Source: Adiantum capillus-veneris (lineage: Eukaryota > Streptophyta > Polypodiopsida > Polypodiales > Pteridaceae). From it: a stretch of DNA of 64,000 bases. Under the pieces are notes generated by a model. The model did not search any database and was not told where the DNA came from. It saw only the letters and a list, made by a program, of their open reading frames with translations. Both the position numbers and the translations under genes were made by a program. This document shows positions 35,201-46,823 of the stretch, in pieces (position 1 is the stretch's first letter; each line of letters starts with the position of its first letter). The stretch covers positions 48,400,768-48,464,767 of the forward strand of contig CM043944.1 in the NCBI GenBank assembly GCA_014529385.2, given 5' to 3'.

Positions 35201-35880
35201 TCCTTCTTGGCGTGGCCCTTCTTGCCGTAGTTCCAACATTCAACCTCTCCTTATTCCTTCTCTTGTTTCCACTGACAATGCAACACTTGATGATTCTCCT
35301 ATGCTTCTCCTTCACATTTCCTTGCTTAGGAGAACACCCACAACATCATCAAACTTAAGAGTATTTGTGCCAGAAATAGAATTACTTACAACCATCACAA
35401 GGCTGTCCCAACTATCCGATAGAGATGATAGTATAAGGAGAGCTCACACTTCGTCATCGAAATTGATTTTCACGATCAAAGTTGACTTATGTTTGTGTTA
35501 AGTCATTTAGGTACTTTGCAATTGAACCATTTTCTACCATCTTTAGATTGAACAAGCTTCATAAGAAATACCTTATTGGATGCCGATGGTTTCTCATAGA
35601 AGTTGTCAAGTGACTTCATCAAGTCCTCCATGGTCTTCAGCTCCAAAATGTTGAAGGCCACCATTGACACCAAGCTTAACCAGATTGTTCCTAGTGCCTT
35701 TCAATCAAGGACAATCCATGCTTCATCTGCCATCATTGCGGGCTTCTTTGCAAGACCACCTAGTGGCAAATAGAGGTCCTTCTGGTAGAGATAGTCTTCA
35801 ATCTGCATCTTCCAATGTTGGTAGTTTTTGTCGTTGAACTTCTTAATATTGAGCTTCCCTTCCTCCGCCATTACTCCCAC
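32222..35880 (-). pseudogene. copia-2 polyprotein: Tork-like gag-PR-INT-RT-RNase H, decayed
   Basis: Read from high to low coordinates. The gag start encodes MAEEGKLNIKKF and KMQIEDYLYQKDLY (about 35690-35873), and a CCHC knuckle CWNYGKKGHAKKDC lies near 35190-35250. Protease: WIVDSGASFHATP (about 35050-35080). Integrase: VWHYRLGHMSAKG, the first catalytic Asp (YSDVWGP) and the SDNGGEY second Asp, across 34860-33862. RT-RNase H at 33844-32222 is one 540-residue frame with LYVDDMMIA and the RNase H STTEAEYVAMTEASKE and SDSQSAIHLA motifs. Gag and the integrase junctions are frameshifted, and a short deletion follows AVVGSLMYAM in RT. It resembles the Tork/Tnt1 group. Its RT gene is the best-preserved copia gene here, but the element as a whole is not intact. 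Confidence 0.87.
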
Positions 35881-35930
35881 TCAATTCCAGGAATCCTTTC
35901 CTTGAGATGATTTAGCTACGAGCAAACCTT

Positions 35931-35997
35931 GCTTTGATATCAGTTGTTAGGAAATATGACGTAGCTAAATAGATAATTGAGTAGATTACTTAATGGA
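35931..35997 (-). mobile_element. Primer-binding site and 54-base stub of the 5' LTR of copia-2
   Basis: The reverse complement of 35931-35942 is 'tgatatcaaagc', close to the initiator-Met-tRNA site TGGTATCAGAGC used by copia elements. From 35944 the sequence repeats the LTR terminus 'tgttaggaaatatgacgtag' and stops at about 35997, where the copia-3 LTR begins. Confidence 0.8.
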
Positions 35998-36224
35998 TGT
36001 TACCATATACATGTGGTAGTGATGTGTGTGAACACACTAGGACCGCCGGGGCATTTTTTCCCTCTTTAGGAGGTTTTTTTCCCCGTGCATTGTATATACA
36101 CCCATTACTCTAGGGCTATCTATCTTTCCATTGCACACTAAGTAATACACTTTCTATTGTGTGCCTTAAGCTTCCTTCGTCTTCTCCAAGCTGTGTGTGT
36201 TTCTCTGCAACCCTAATTCCAACA
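35998..36224 (+). repeat. 5' LTR of copia-3
   Basis: 227 bases, TGTTACC...CCAACA. It is followed by 'ttggtagaagagc', a diverged Met-tRNA-type primer-binding site (about 36226-36239). It has 'tgtatata' as a possible TATA box near 36089. It starts inside the 5' LTR of copia-2, so it inserted there, or a rearrangement joined them. The matching 3' LTR is not in the window. Confidence 0.75.
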
Positions 36225-36576
36225 ATTGGTAGAAGAGCAGATTGCGTCCTCCCGGGCTTAGTTGCCAACTTCTCCAGTACACGCTTGCTCACTTTCTCCG
36301 ATTTCAGTGAACTTTGGCGAGCGTTCGCTGGTCGACAATTATTTCGGGCAAGCTCGTTGAGCTCGGTCTGCTCAGATTTTTGATTTGGACTCATTTCGGC
36401 CTCCGTTTCCAATATAGGAGGCTCATTTCATCATTTTGTGCAGGATTTTTGTCAGTGTCGTTTTTTGCATAACAGGTGCCTTATAGTCTTCTACAGTTTT
36501 TTCTTTATAACACGTGTTGTTCCCGCTCCATTTCTCCTATTTTCGGGCAATTTTCACATCAGCCACAACATTTACC

Positions 36577-38399
36577 ATGGCTGACAACAACAACACAGAT
36601 GTATTCAAGATGTTTGCTACTGAGGACAGGTTGGATGGGGACAACTATCCTATGTGGGCTTATATGATGCAACATGTTCTTGTGTCAAAGGGTGTCTAGA
36701 ACATTGTGCAGGGCATTGATATACGTCCTGGTTTTGAGGATGTAGGCGATGTTGAGGATGTTGCAGGTCTTGCTGCAAGGATTGCTGCTGTTAGAGTGGT
36801 TTTGCCTACGGCAGAACAAGCTCGTTGGGATGTAAAGGATGCACAGGCTCATGCATTGATTGCGTTGTCTGTGAAGCGCACCATTGTTCCTCACATCCGT
36901 TCAGCAAAATCTGCAAAACAGGCTTGGGATATTCTAGCAGGTCTTTATGCAAGCCGCAATGATGCTAAAATTGCTTTGCTACGTAAAGAGTTGGAGTCGA
37001 AGATTATGCATGAGGAAGATGATATGGACACTTTCCTTGCTAGTGTCAAGGATATCAATGAGCAACTTATTTCTGCAGGTGAAGTCATTTCAGACAACTC
37101 CCTTGTGCAGACTGTTCTTGATGCCTTACCTGATTCCTACCAGACTTTTGCTAGTACTTGGAGACTAATGACCCAAGGAAATCCTGAAGTTGCCAAGTTT
37201 GATGCATTATGCACATTGCTGTTGCAAGAGTCACTTTCTAGAAAAAATAGGACTAGGAAGCGTGCAGTTGAACAGGCTTTTATTGCTTCTCAAAGAAAGG
37301 GTGGTAACAGTAATGCAGCCACTTCTTATGGTTCTGCTGCGAGTGGCAAAAATTCTCTTCCTAATGCTTTTACTGGCAGCAATTCATCTGGAAATTCTGG
37401 TGATAAGGGCAAAAAGAGAAGATGCGTTGCCATTATTGTGAAGCTAATGATCACTTGATCAAGTCGTGTCCTAAGTTGAAGGCCAAAGAGGCTAAGAAGA
37501 AAGAGGGTGGTTCCACTGCAAATGTTGGTTCCACTACAAATGCAGCCATTGTTGAGTCTTTTGTGAAAGGAGACTGTAATGTTGATATTGATGTAGAATG
37601 GGCTTTTAGCGCAGAGTGCACTTACAATCCTGTTGTCCATGATGCATGCTTGTCAGCTCTTGCTGCAGATTCACATGTGTGGTATTTCGACAGTGGTGCT
37701 ACAAAGCACATTACCTCACATCGTGAATTGTTTACCTCTCTCGAGTTTGTCCCTCAAGGGAATTCAATCACTTGTGCCAACAATGCCTCTTATCCAGTTT
37801 AGGGAGTTGGAAAGATTGTGCTTACTGCTGCTAATGGCAGTTCTTTCACACTTGCTGATGCACTTTATGTACTTGGGATCAAGAAGAATCTTTTGTCTGT
37901 ATCCGCACTTGCTAGACTTGGACTTGTACTCAAATTTATGGATGACAGATGTACAGTTCATGATCTCACTTTTGGTGATGAAATTGTTGCATCTGGCCTT
38001 TTGTGCCGTGGGCTGTATAAGCTCACTTTGTATGACAAGTGTGGACAAAATTTTGCAAATGCTGTTGCAGATTCAAGGGCTATTTCAGATGCAAAACTTT
38101 GGCATGCACGTTTTGGTCATCTGAATTTTGCCAGTTTGCTGCGTTTGCAGAAATCTGATATGGTTGCTTCTTTGCCGCATCTTGAAGCACATGTCAAACA
38201 TGTTTGGGAAGGCTGTATTTTGGGTAAGATGCAGCGTTCTAAGTTTCCAAAGGATGGTTCAGTTCGGGCCACATGCAGGTTGCAGCTTGTACATAGTGAT
38301 GTTTGTGGGCCCATGCAAACTCAGTCCTTGGGCAATTACCTGTACTTCATGACTTTCATTGATGATTACTCCAGGCATGCATGGGTATTTCCGCTTAAA
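36577..38399 (+). pseudogene. copia-3 gag-protease-integrase, truncated
   Basis: ATG 36577 in an ACCATGG context starts gag (MADNNNTDVFKMFATEDRLDG). It continues with a UBN2-type gag region (ALIALSVKRTIVPHI, SAKQAWDILAGLY) and a CCHC knuckle CHYCEANDHLIKSC at about 37426. Protease follows with WYFDSGATKHIT (about 37681). The integrase N-terminus has LWHARFGHLNF, with the zinc-site Cys changed (VWEGC), and the first catalytic Asp is in LVHSDVCGPM. Lesions: TAG at 36697, a frameshift near 37415 and TAG at 37800. At about 38400 the integrase frame runs directly into gypsy gag sequence, so the rest of integrase and all of RT-RNase H are lost. Confidence 0.85.
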
Positions 38400-39942
38400 G
38401 CGAATCTTAGCCGCTTAAAGGAAACCTTTAGTAGAGCCACTTGCTCCGAACATGGAGCTAAATATGTAAATGAGGGGGGTGGGGAAGTAAATTCTCCATT
38501 CATGACCAACGTAGACCCTATGCCCTTAGAGAATGTGCACATGAATACTTCATTCACTGCACCTCCCTACTCTTCAAAGCTATTCCCCTCCGAGGTCATA
38601 TTACCCGATGGTAGAAGCCTTGCCGAAGTGCAAGAGATTGAGCGATATATTCTTGTAGCAAGGGAAAAGGAAATCGAGAGCTTACGCAAGGCGGAGCAAC
38701 GAAGAGAGTTAAAATCAAAAGCTCCTATGTCAATATCTTTGCTAGGAGAGCAATCGAGTGCTCCTGAATTAGCAACCGCTAAGGGCCAACCCCTAGAAAG
38801 AAACATTGCACCTAGCTCAAAGGACACCCCTAGCACCTCAATCCTAGATGGGAGTACGAACTACAAACGGAAACTCTAACCGGCCCATTGTGGGTTGGTT
38901 AGATTTCCTACAATCCACAATGGGTGCTACTAGTGTGGAGGATCAACAAGCAAGAGTTTGTGAGGTCATCCATAGGGTCATTGAGTTAGAGAGACAGAAC
39001 AAAGGGATCAACATGCCTTCAACGGGTCTCATGAGATTCTTGGATACAAAAAGGCTAAACACCGACCTTATCGCAAATGGAGACTCCCTCGGTAAGTCCG
39101 ATAGATCCTCCATATGTTGTTTCGCCAAGGGTCTCACTGCAATCTGAGCCCACAAGTGATAGCTTCACCTTTCCAAGTCTAGCTCATCTTTCCCTTGATG
39201 ACACCACGGCTACCATGCCTACCCCAATGATGGGCATGCTGAGAAACACGCCATGGACCTCATTTGTTAGTAAAGCACCACTATATGGTAGCTCAATGCC
39301 TCCAACAGTACCTACAAGTGTGTACAAATCGTATGCACCTATGGGTCATCGCACTCATGTAGTCCCTACCCCTCCCATTGTTTCAACTTCCTATGCTCCA
39401 CAACCACAACACCCAAGCTCTTATTTCCATGCGACTATACCGGCTAGCATTAGCATGTCACATCCAACGTCTGCTATGCCTAGGGCCACACATATGAACT
39501 AAGGACCACCACATGGCACAACAACGTGGTACCCAAGGGCTGGGAAACTATGGAAGACCTCACCTTGCGACCACAACCATTGTAGTGAAGATGGCCAATG
39601 GGTCTATCGTTAAACCTATTGGGATGCTAGAAGATCTCAAGATCAAGGTCTTTGGACATAAAATAAGGATTTCCTTCATTGTTATGGATTTCTCCAAACA
39701 CACTATGGCATCGGAGATGATCTTAGGACGTCCTTTCATGAGGGAAGCAAAAATGGTGCATGACTGGTCTAAAAACCATGTCTACCTGCAGTTCCAAGAT
39801 TCTGTCATTCGAGTGGATCTTGTAACTGGTCGAGCACATCCCCTAGGAAACAGGTTTATAATCGATCATAGATTTGACACCACAGTTCACTCGGCCCCAT
39901 TGCAGTATTGTTACACGTGTAAAGAGGACACAGATGTTGGGC
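38400..39942 (+). pseudogene. Gypsy fragment E: rearranged gag joined to protease
   Basis: From 'cttagccgcttaaagg' the sequence matches element A gag (SRLKETFSRAT). A small deletion near 38850-38890 removes the WEYELQT...YTGHTYHV part. At about 39540 gag (the 'cacatggcacaac' region) jumps to the protease-domain WEAMGRPHLATTT equivalent, skipping about 2.7 kb compared with A. It ends at KEDTDVG, where the LTR of element C begins. No LTR of its own is visible. It is a dead mosaic. Confidence 0.8.
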
Positions 39943-40174
39943 GTACGTGTATGTCGCACATGTCAATGCAAGGAACTTGCCGATACACCATGTGCGAGCC
40001 ACAAATGGCTCCAAGCACACAACAAGCCTAAACTAGTAAGCTCAAAGATGACGATGGTGTGTCACTCACCACTCTACGCTTGCTTCGTGGAGGATTTCTC
40101 GCCGCGAAGAAGAGGGAGACGCCTCTACGCCGCGCTCTACCACCTCGCCGCCGTCGTGCCACCGCCATGCTCGA

Positions 40175-40259
<85 letters not shown>

Positions 40260-40566
40260 CACACACACAAGGAGATGAAGAAGAAGAAGATGGAGATGGA
40301 GCAAGAGCACTCTTCAATTGCACAAATGAGAGAATGAGTGAATTTTAGGTTTAGTTGACTTCTATATGAGCTCACCCCTTTCACACTTGGGCACCCATGC
40401 TTAGCCAACTAATCCCTTGAATGTTCCAGTTAGAGTGCGCCTCTCATCGGCGATCACTCTTACCCTTTTCCTATTGGACCGATAAGCCCGGTACCTAACT
40501 CTACCAAGTAAATGATACAATGTCCGTCGTTGGTGATAGGGTGTCCGTGAGCCGTGAGCGTTAACA
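39943..40566 (-). repeat. 3' LTR of gypsy element C
   Basis: Plus-strand reading ends 'gttaaca' at 40566, next to 'tgccccccttcctga', the complement of the PPT. The opposite terminus is slightly decayed (about 39943). It contains a (CT)n run at about 40178-40256, the counterpart of the GA/TG run in the other LTRs. Confidence 0.85.
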
Positions 40567-42204
40567 TGCCCCCCTTCCTGATGTAGATTCCGTCCCTGGA
40601 AGCTATTGAATTGCAGCGCATTCGTCGAGGTGGAAGAGCATTTGAGATGAATGTCCTTAGACTTCTTCAATCACTCACTGCAAAATCAAACAATATTGGC
40701 AGAGTAATTGCATTCTCGTAAGCAATTAAAAAGCATATGCAGTTGTAGGGAGACAATTTGATTGGTAACATAATTTTAAACCATCTGTCAGCAATAAACA
40801 TTAAATTGCAATATAATCAAACGCATAAACAGTTGTAAAGATAAAAAATTGAACAAGTATGGGGTCGTTAATTTAATGGTCAAAAGGCACTAGATATCGA
40901 TTATTAATACCATGGGTAAGCTTCTTAATTTTCTCTGGTCAATTAAGTTGTTTAATCGCGAGAGCCAAGTATTTCATGTTCGAGGGCTGACTAGAGGCTA
41001 GACCTAGAAGACCTTGTAGTTAAGCTACAATAAAAGGAATTTCTCATGAAATCATCGCCTGACTGATCACCTTTTCTTTGACCCCGCAAAGTCTTTTCAC
41101 ATTGACTCAATTTTGATGTGTGTGCTTATTTTGTATGCCTTGAGTTTTTTTATTTTCAAGGAAAAACGCCCACACTGGGAACCTCTAGGGCTCTAGTACC
41201 ATAGGCAATACATGTGAGTGAAGTACCAAATCAAGCTGAGATTTCTCTTCCAGCTTATGATTTTACATTGTGGCACTTGATTTTTTTGTTTGTTCGTTTT
41301 TAGCATTTTAATTTTGTAACTTTGGGGGGTCATATAACACTGTTACCCTCCCCATGCTCATCACACTAGTAAACTCCCTTTATAATACTTAAGCTAAAGG
41401 TCAATAGGGACTAAGCCCACTAGAAAACCCTAGTACATGTTACACAATGCTGCCTAAATTGGATTAAGAACCTAAGTAACCATTAATTATCATGAAGGCA
41501 TTCCCCATGGTATTAAGAGAAGATCTTTAACGCCTAGCTTGGTCAAACTAGCTTAGTCGGACTGCTTGATTTTTAAGCTTAGACAAGTGATTATAAAAAA
41601 AATTACTTGAATTTAATGTTTGATACTAAGCAAATGCGATGAATATTATGCTACCAATCACAATTAAAGCAGACAAACATAGATGCAAAAAGATAAGGGG
41701 CAATGCTAATGGACAAGAAACACCTGTTTGTGTTGATGGTCATGCTTGATTTGAAGTGTGAATGAGAAAAAGATTCCATGAAGGTCCAAATCCTAACAAC
41801 AGCAACACGTTCCTGTACACACTAGAAAACACAAAGAATACCTCTAGGAGGCACATCAGTGGGAAGAAAGAACTTTGCTAATCACTCAAATCTAAAACAG
41901 AAACACTCCTATTTTTCTAATCCTACCTACCCTCCATCACTCGAGTGATGAGAATCAAAGGTGTTTTATGGAATAGGTTTCTGTTTCAGTGTACCGGATG
42001 CGAATGTGTAGGTCTGAGTCAATGTTTTGACTTTTATTGTGCATACGCGTTTGCTAATTGCTCTTGCTCTTTATTATTTTTGTTTTTTGTGATTATAAGG
42101 CTTTATATATACATTCCCTAAGATAGGGAGATTGAGAGGTCAGGGAGGAAGGTTGAGAGGAGAGTGAGTGAATGATGACTGTCAGCAAACACTCCCCCCT
42201 TCCT
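40567..42204 (-). other. 3' noncoding region of element C, with terminal and internal PPT
   Basis: Collinear in reverse with 28006-29635 (A). The internal PPT complement 'ccccccttcct' is at 42194-42204. D's small ORF is absent here too. No coding domain was seen. Confidence 0.7.
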
Positions 42205-42212
42205 TGGGTAGA

Positions 42213-43928
42213 TCATACCGTTTGAAATGTGCTCGTCACCCTTTGAAACCAATTATTCCAGTTGGTAATAGGTGGGGATTTTTGCCAGTAGTTTTCTATT
42301 ACCTTAGGTGCTTCGTTGAGTTGCAAGGGTGGTAAGGTACTCTCCCAGGATCGAACTTGAAGTGGTTCATCAGTTGATTCTTGAACACTGGGAGGTGTGG
42401 ATTGCTTTGTAGCTTCATGGAGGTCCACTATTGTAGGTGGAGGCTGTGGAGAAGCTTTTACCTCTATGGATGCATTACATGAGGAGCTAGAAGCTTCATG
42501 GGAATCCCCCCTTCCTGAGCTAGGTGGAACAAATCGTTCTTTCTTCAGTACCCAAACTAGCTCTGGAGCGGGTGTGTAGCATTCTGTGATTTTTTTCTTT
42601 CCACAATCGTCAATTCGTTTTGGAGCTACGGGATTGGGTGCACATGGGTCCGGTGACAAGTAAGAGCACAATCTACGTTTTGGCACCCAGATTTGATCAT
42701 TTCCTTAATAGTAGCCTTGGGCTTCCAATAGTTTTTTAGAAATCCAACGCCACGTTTTCTTACATTTCTTGGGGCGAGTGAAACGTTTCTTACAAGGTTT
42801 TTGTTTTTTAGCACTAGCTATGGTCGCTAAAGAAGCTTTAGGGACCCACTTGTATGTTTTCTTCGTTGTATTAGGATGAGTTTTGTCAGAAGCTATATGC
42901 ATTGCTTGTAGCATATTTAAGGGTACGGGCATTTCATCCCCCTCAGGTGTTACCCAGGTCTTCCCTCTATTTCCCCAAGTGACTATGGTTGCTGCTAGGT
43001 GGACCCAATCCACATTGTCCGACTCAGTCATCCGAGGTAGTACATCCATATAAGGAGAATCTTCTCCAACATCAGTGTCCGCTTTACACGTGTAACAATA
43101 CTGCAATGGGGCCGAGTGAACTGTGGTGTCAGATCTATGATCAATTATAAACCTGTTTCCTTGAGGATGTGCTCGACCAGTCACAAGATCCACTCGAATG
43201 ACAGAATCTTGGAACTACAAGTAGACATGGATTTTAGACTAGTCATGCACCATTTTTGCTTCCCTCATAAAAGGACTTCCTAAGATCATCTCCGATGCCA
43301 TAGTGTGTTTGGAGAAATCCATAACAATGAAGGTAACTCTTATTTTATGTCCAAAGACCTTGATCTTGAGATCTTCTAGCATCCCAATAGGTTTAACAAT
43401 AGACCCATTGGCCAGCTTCACTACTATGGTTGTGGTCGCAAAGTGAGGTCTTCCCATAGTTTCTCAGCAATTTTTAGTCACAATGCTAACCCCAACGCCA
43501 CCATCAAGGATTCCCTTCACATTTAATCCCTTAGTAGTGATTGGTATGGTCGCATTGGATTCATCACCCTCAAAGTATTGTCCCAACTTGTTAACAGGTA
43601 TTTCTATAACAAGGTTCTCATCTAAGTTGGGTTGTGGATCTAAGTGTTCCTCCTCTATTGGCATCTCCCCAGGTCCATCCATATGTGCAAATTGTGGTAG
43701 CCCAAACTTCAGTTCTCCATTGAGGAAGGCTCGAAGAGCTGAGACTAGCTCAGGGTCTTTATATAGTTTGGACATGATGGTGGTTCTAACTTTTGAAGAC
43801 CTGAAATCCATCAATTTGGCAATGTTTAACGGCACCGTTTGGCCTTGAGTCCCTTGACGTGGGGAAGATGGAATCTCCATTTCTTCGATAGGATCAAGTA
43901 GTCCCTCTGTAAACATTCTTTCCATCAA
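42213..43928 (-). pseudogene. Element C: first retropepsin plus W-x-P-K domain, same internal deletion as A
   Basis: From high to low: GQYFEGDESNATIPIT, then LDGGVGVS (altered protease active site) near 43490-43515, ILGSPFMRE, then LQAMHIASDKT joined directly to TYKWVPKASLA at about 42840-42880. It continues through WISKKLLEAQGYY, a stop, QIWMPKRR and ELVWVLKK to NWNNWFQRV...FQTV. Stops lie near 43460 and 42705. It corresponds to the 3' part of A. The junction is at the same place as in A, which implies common descent of the deletion. Confidence 0.82.
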
Positions 43929-43940
43929 GAAGTGAGTACG

Positions 43941-45129
43941 CCCACTTTCCCATGACTAAGTCACTTTCTTCTTGGATGACACTAGGTATGGCTAAGGGTC
44001 TATGGATTTGGTGAGGTTGTTGTTGCGTAGGGAACATTGTGTCTGTGATCTGGATCTGCTAGGTGCTGGTTCTAGATCCCTTTGGGTATCTTCTACCAAA
44101 CTCCTTAATTGCTTGACTCGCTCAATCTCCTCTGTAGGGTTTGGATAAGTTCCTATCTTCTTCTTGGATCCTGGCCATTGTGGCTCATGAAGATCTTCCT
44201 TGTTTGTTTATATCTTAGTGGTCGTTTTGGTCTCCATGGTTTCACGTGAATCAGAATCCTCTTCAGCATTGTTCATATATACGGGGTCGTCACCAGTCCC
44301 TATGTTGGTCTTTGAACTGGGGTCTGACTTTGGTGCTTTTTGCGATCACTTCCTTCGTGTTTTCTTCTTTTTCTGAGATTGGGCAATTGATGCCGTGTCT
44401 CTTTACTCAAGAATATAATTTTGTTTTTGGAGCATCGATCGTGTGAGTACGTTATTGGTACCACAGGTGTACTTTGTGATGGCTCCTCGGTAACTTTAGT
44501 CAAGTTTAATGGCGTGATCTTCGGTGCATTTGAATTATTTGGACATTGGGCAATCAAATTATTTATTCCACATCGATTACACATGAGTATCGGCATTGTA
44601 GACGTGCTCGCTTGATTGGTTTGAATTAGTGTGGTATTGTTTTGTAGCCTAATAGGACACTCGGCTACACGATGTGGACCTCCACACTCATAGCATTGAA
44701 GAGGTGGTCTCTTAGCAGTGTAATTGATATTTTTGCCTCTTGCGGCAAGAGCAGCTACTTGATATACAGGTTTGACTTGTCCCCAATAGTCCTCCATGTA
44801 TTATTGTGGACTTTCTTCAAGCACATCCATCCCATAGGCAATATTAGGATCTATATCTTCCTCATAGCCTTCCAAACAAGAAATAGATGACTCACAACCC
44901 ACTTGATTCACAGAAGTGATTCTCGGATGTGGTGGTTGTGGTCCTAGCACTGGAGGTGGTAAAGGTGTTGTTTGAACAACATTTTGGGCCCTAGGGACCA
45001 TGTGTTGTGTTGTTTGTTCAAGAGGTGGGGCCGGCATCAATGCAGGCACTCGAGGTCTGTCTGTCCATGTTAAGGTTGGTCTATTGGCCATCGCACGCTT
45101 AAATATTAGGCAATCCTTAGCTTGATGAC
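43941..45129 (-). pseudogene. Element C gag, downstream half
   Basis: It resumes at QAKDCLIF, the remainder of the second zinc knuckle, after the insertion of D. Knuckle 3 is CYECGGPHRVAEC. Knuckle 4 has lost its His (CNRCGINNLIAQC). Several stops and frameshifts occur between 43941 and 44300. Confidence 0.8.
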
Positions 45130-45709
45130 TGTTAACCCTCACGGCTCACGGACACCCCATCACCTACGACGGACGTGTATTATGTATTTGGTAGAGTCAG
45201 GTATCGGGCTTGTCGGACCAATAGGAAAAGGGTAAGAGTGATCGCCGATGAGAGGCGCACTCTAACTGGGACATTCAAGGGATTAGTTGGCTAAGCATGG
45301 GCGCCCAAGTGTGAATGGGGTGAGCTCATATAAAAGCCAACTAAACCTAAAATTCACTCATTCTCTCATTTGTGCAATAGAAGAGTGCTCTTGCTCCATC
45401 TCCATCTCCATCTTCTTCTTCTTCACCTCCTTGTGTGTGTGTATGTGTGTGTGATAGAGAGAGAGAGAGAGTACGATCGAGCATTGCGGCAGCACGACGG
45501 CGGTGAAGCGGTTGAGCACGACGTAGCCGCGTCTCCTTCTTCTTCACGGCGAGGAATCCTCCACGACAGGAGCATAGATCGGTGAGTGACACACCATTGC
45601 CCTCTTTTGAGCTTACTAGTTAAGCTAGTTGTGTGCTCGGAGCCGTCTATGGCTCGCACATGGTGTAACGGCAAGTCCCTTGCTTCGACAGTGCGGCAAG
45701 GAGCGTACA
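45130..45709 (+). repeat. 5' LTR of gypsy element D
   Basis: TGTTAACC...CGTACA. TATA box 'tataaaag' at 45329-45336. Its 3' end ('cgacagtgcggcaaggagcg') differs from the A/C type ('gacacgtgcgacatacgcg'), so D belongs to a different LTR subfamily. Confidence 0.92.
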
Positions 45710-46823
45710 TTTTTGGTGCCGCTACCGGGGAATCGCCCTACACTAAGCCCAAGAGGCACTTTGTGCTTCTCCTATGAGTTGTTTGTAGTAGGAAAGAAGA
45801 GGAAGAGGAAGAGGAATGAGTTGTTTTTTTGCAAGTTGTTAATTTCTGTGTTGTCTGCAAGTTCTGTGATTTCTGCATAATGTTGTGTTTTCTGTTTGCA
45901 CACAGTCTTTGCACAATTAGTAGTCGTTAGCTTGTTTGCAGTGAATGAATAAGCAGGAAGGCAGTTAGCAATTTCTACTTGCACACAGTCTGCACACAGT
46001 TTTCTGTCAAGGTTTGCCTGCACACAGTCTTTGCACAGTAAGGTAGTGAGAGAGGAAGTAGGTGGACAGTTAGCTCACTGTCAATAAGCAGTTAACAGAT
46101 TAGTTAGTAGATTAGTTAGTGGTTAGCAGCACTGTTAGTAAGTAGATAAGGTAGTGAGCTGTCTATGAGCTGTCAGCTGTTGACTGGGAGGGTAGGTAGG
46201 TGACAGTGTGGGTGGCCAAGAAAGGGTCACCAAAACCGCGCGCGGTCGTCACCCAAAAAAAAAAATCTATAAAAAAAATCCCAAAAAAAAAGAACCGAAA
46301 ATATTTAAGCGTGATTGACTGGGGGGCTACACTAAAATTTTGATCGGGATCGGGATCATTTCCCCAAGCCCAAGCCCAAGCCCAAGCCCACAAGCCCAAG
46401 CCCAAGCCCAGGCCCAGGCCCAGGCCTCAGTCCTATGATATATAGTAGACTCACTCTTATATATATACCCTACCCCCTCAAGAGGGAATGAGAGCTTGTG
46501 GGGCAAGTCCTCCCTTCTCTTCCCACTTGCACCCTTAGACTTTCTAATTTGGGCCTAGTTCCCCACTAGAAATTGACGGTTTTAGGGATTCCGAGGGCAT
46601 AAAGTGACCAAACGGAGGGCTGTAAAGCACGGCATGTCCCTCTGACCGAGACGCTCGTTTTGAGCTATCATACGTTCTATTTTATAGCTGGGTCAGAAAA
46701 AAAAAGGACCAAAAAATCAATAAATAAATAAATAAGAAAAGACTTGGGTTGCAAAACACCCAAAATTACTAGGTGAGCAGCCTTCACGGGCCCTCACTGA
46801 CACTTCTAGGGGATCCAAGTCAT
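45710..46823 (+). promoter_or_regulatory. Leader of element D: primer-binding site, short repeats, CCCAAG tract
   Basis: The primer-binding site 'tggtgccgctaccgggga' starts at about 45714. Several 'tgcacacagt' words occur at 45897-46030, and TTAG-rich repeats at 46090-46145. A pure hexamer tract (CCCAAG/CCCAGG)n at 46362-46426 follows 'gatcgggatcgggat'. The leader is long (1.1 kb), as is common in gypsy elements. Packaging or translation signals could lie here (inference). Confidence 0.65.

Noticed and set aside
46163-46405. Trp-Ala repeat protein on the minus strand
   Set aside because: Antisense translation of the CCCAAG hexamer tract in the leader of element D.
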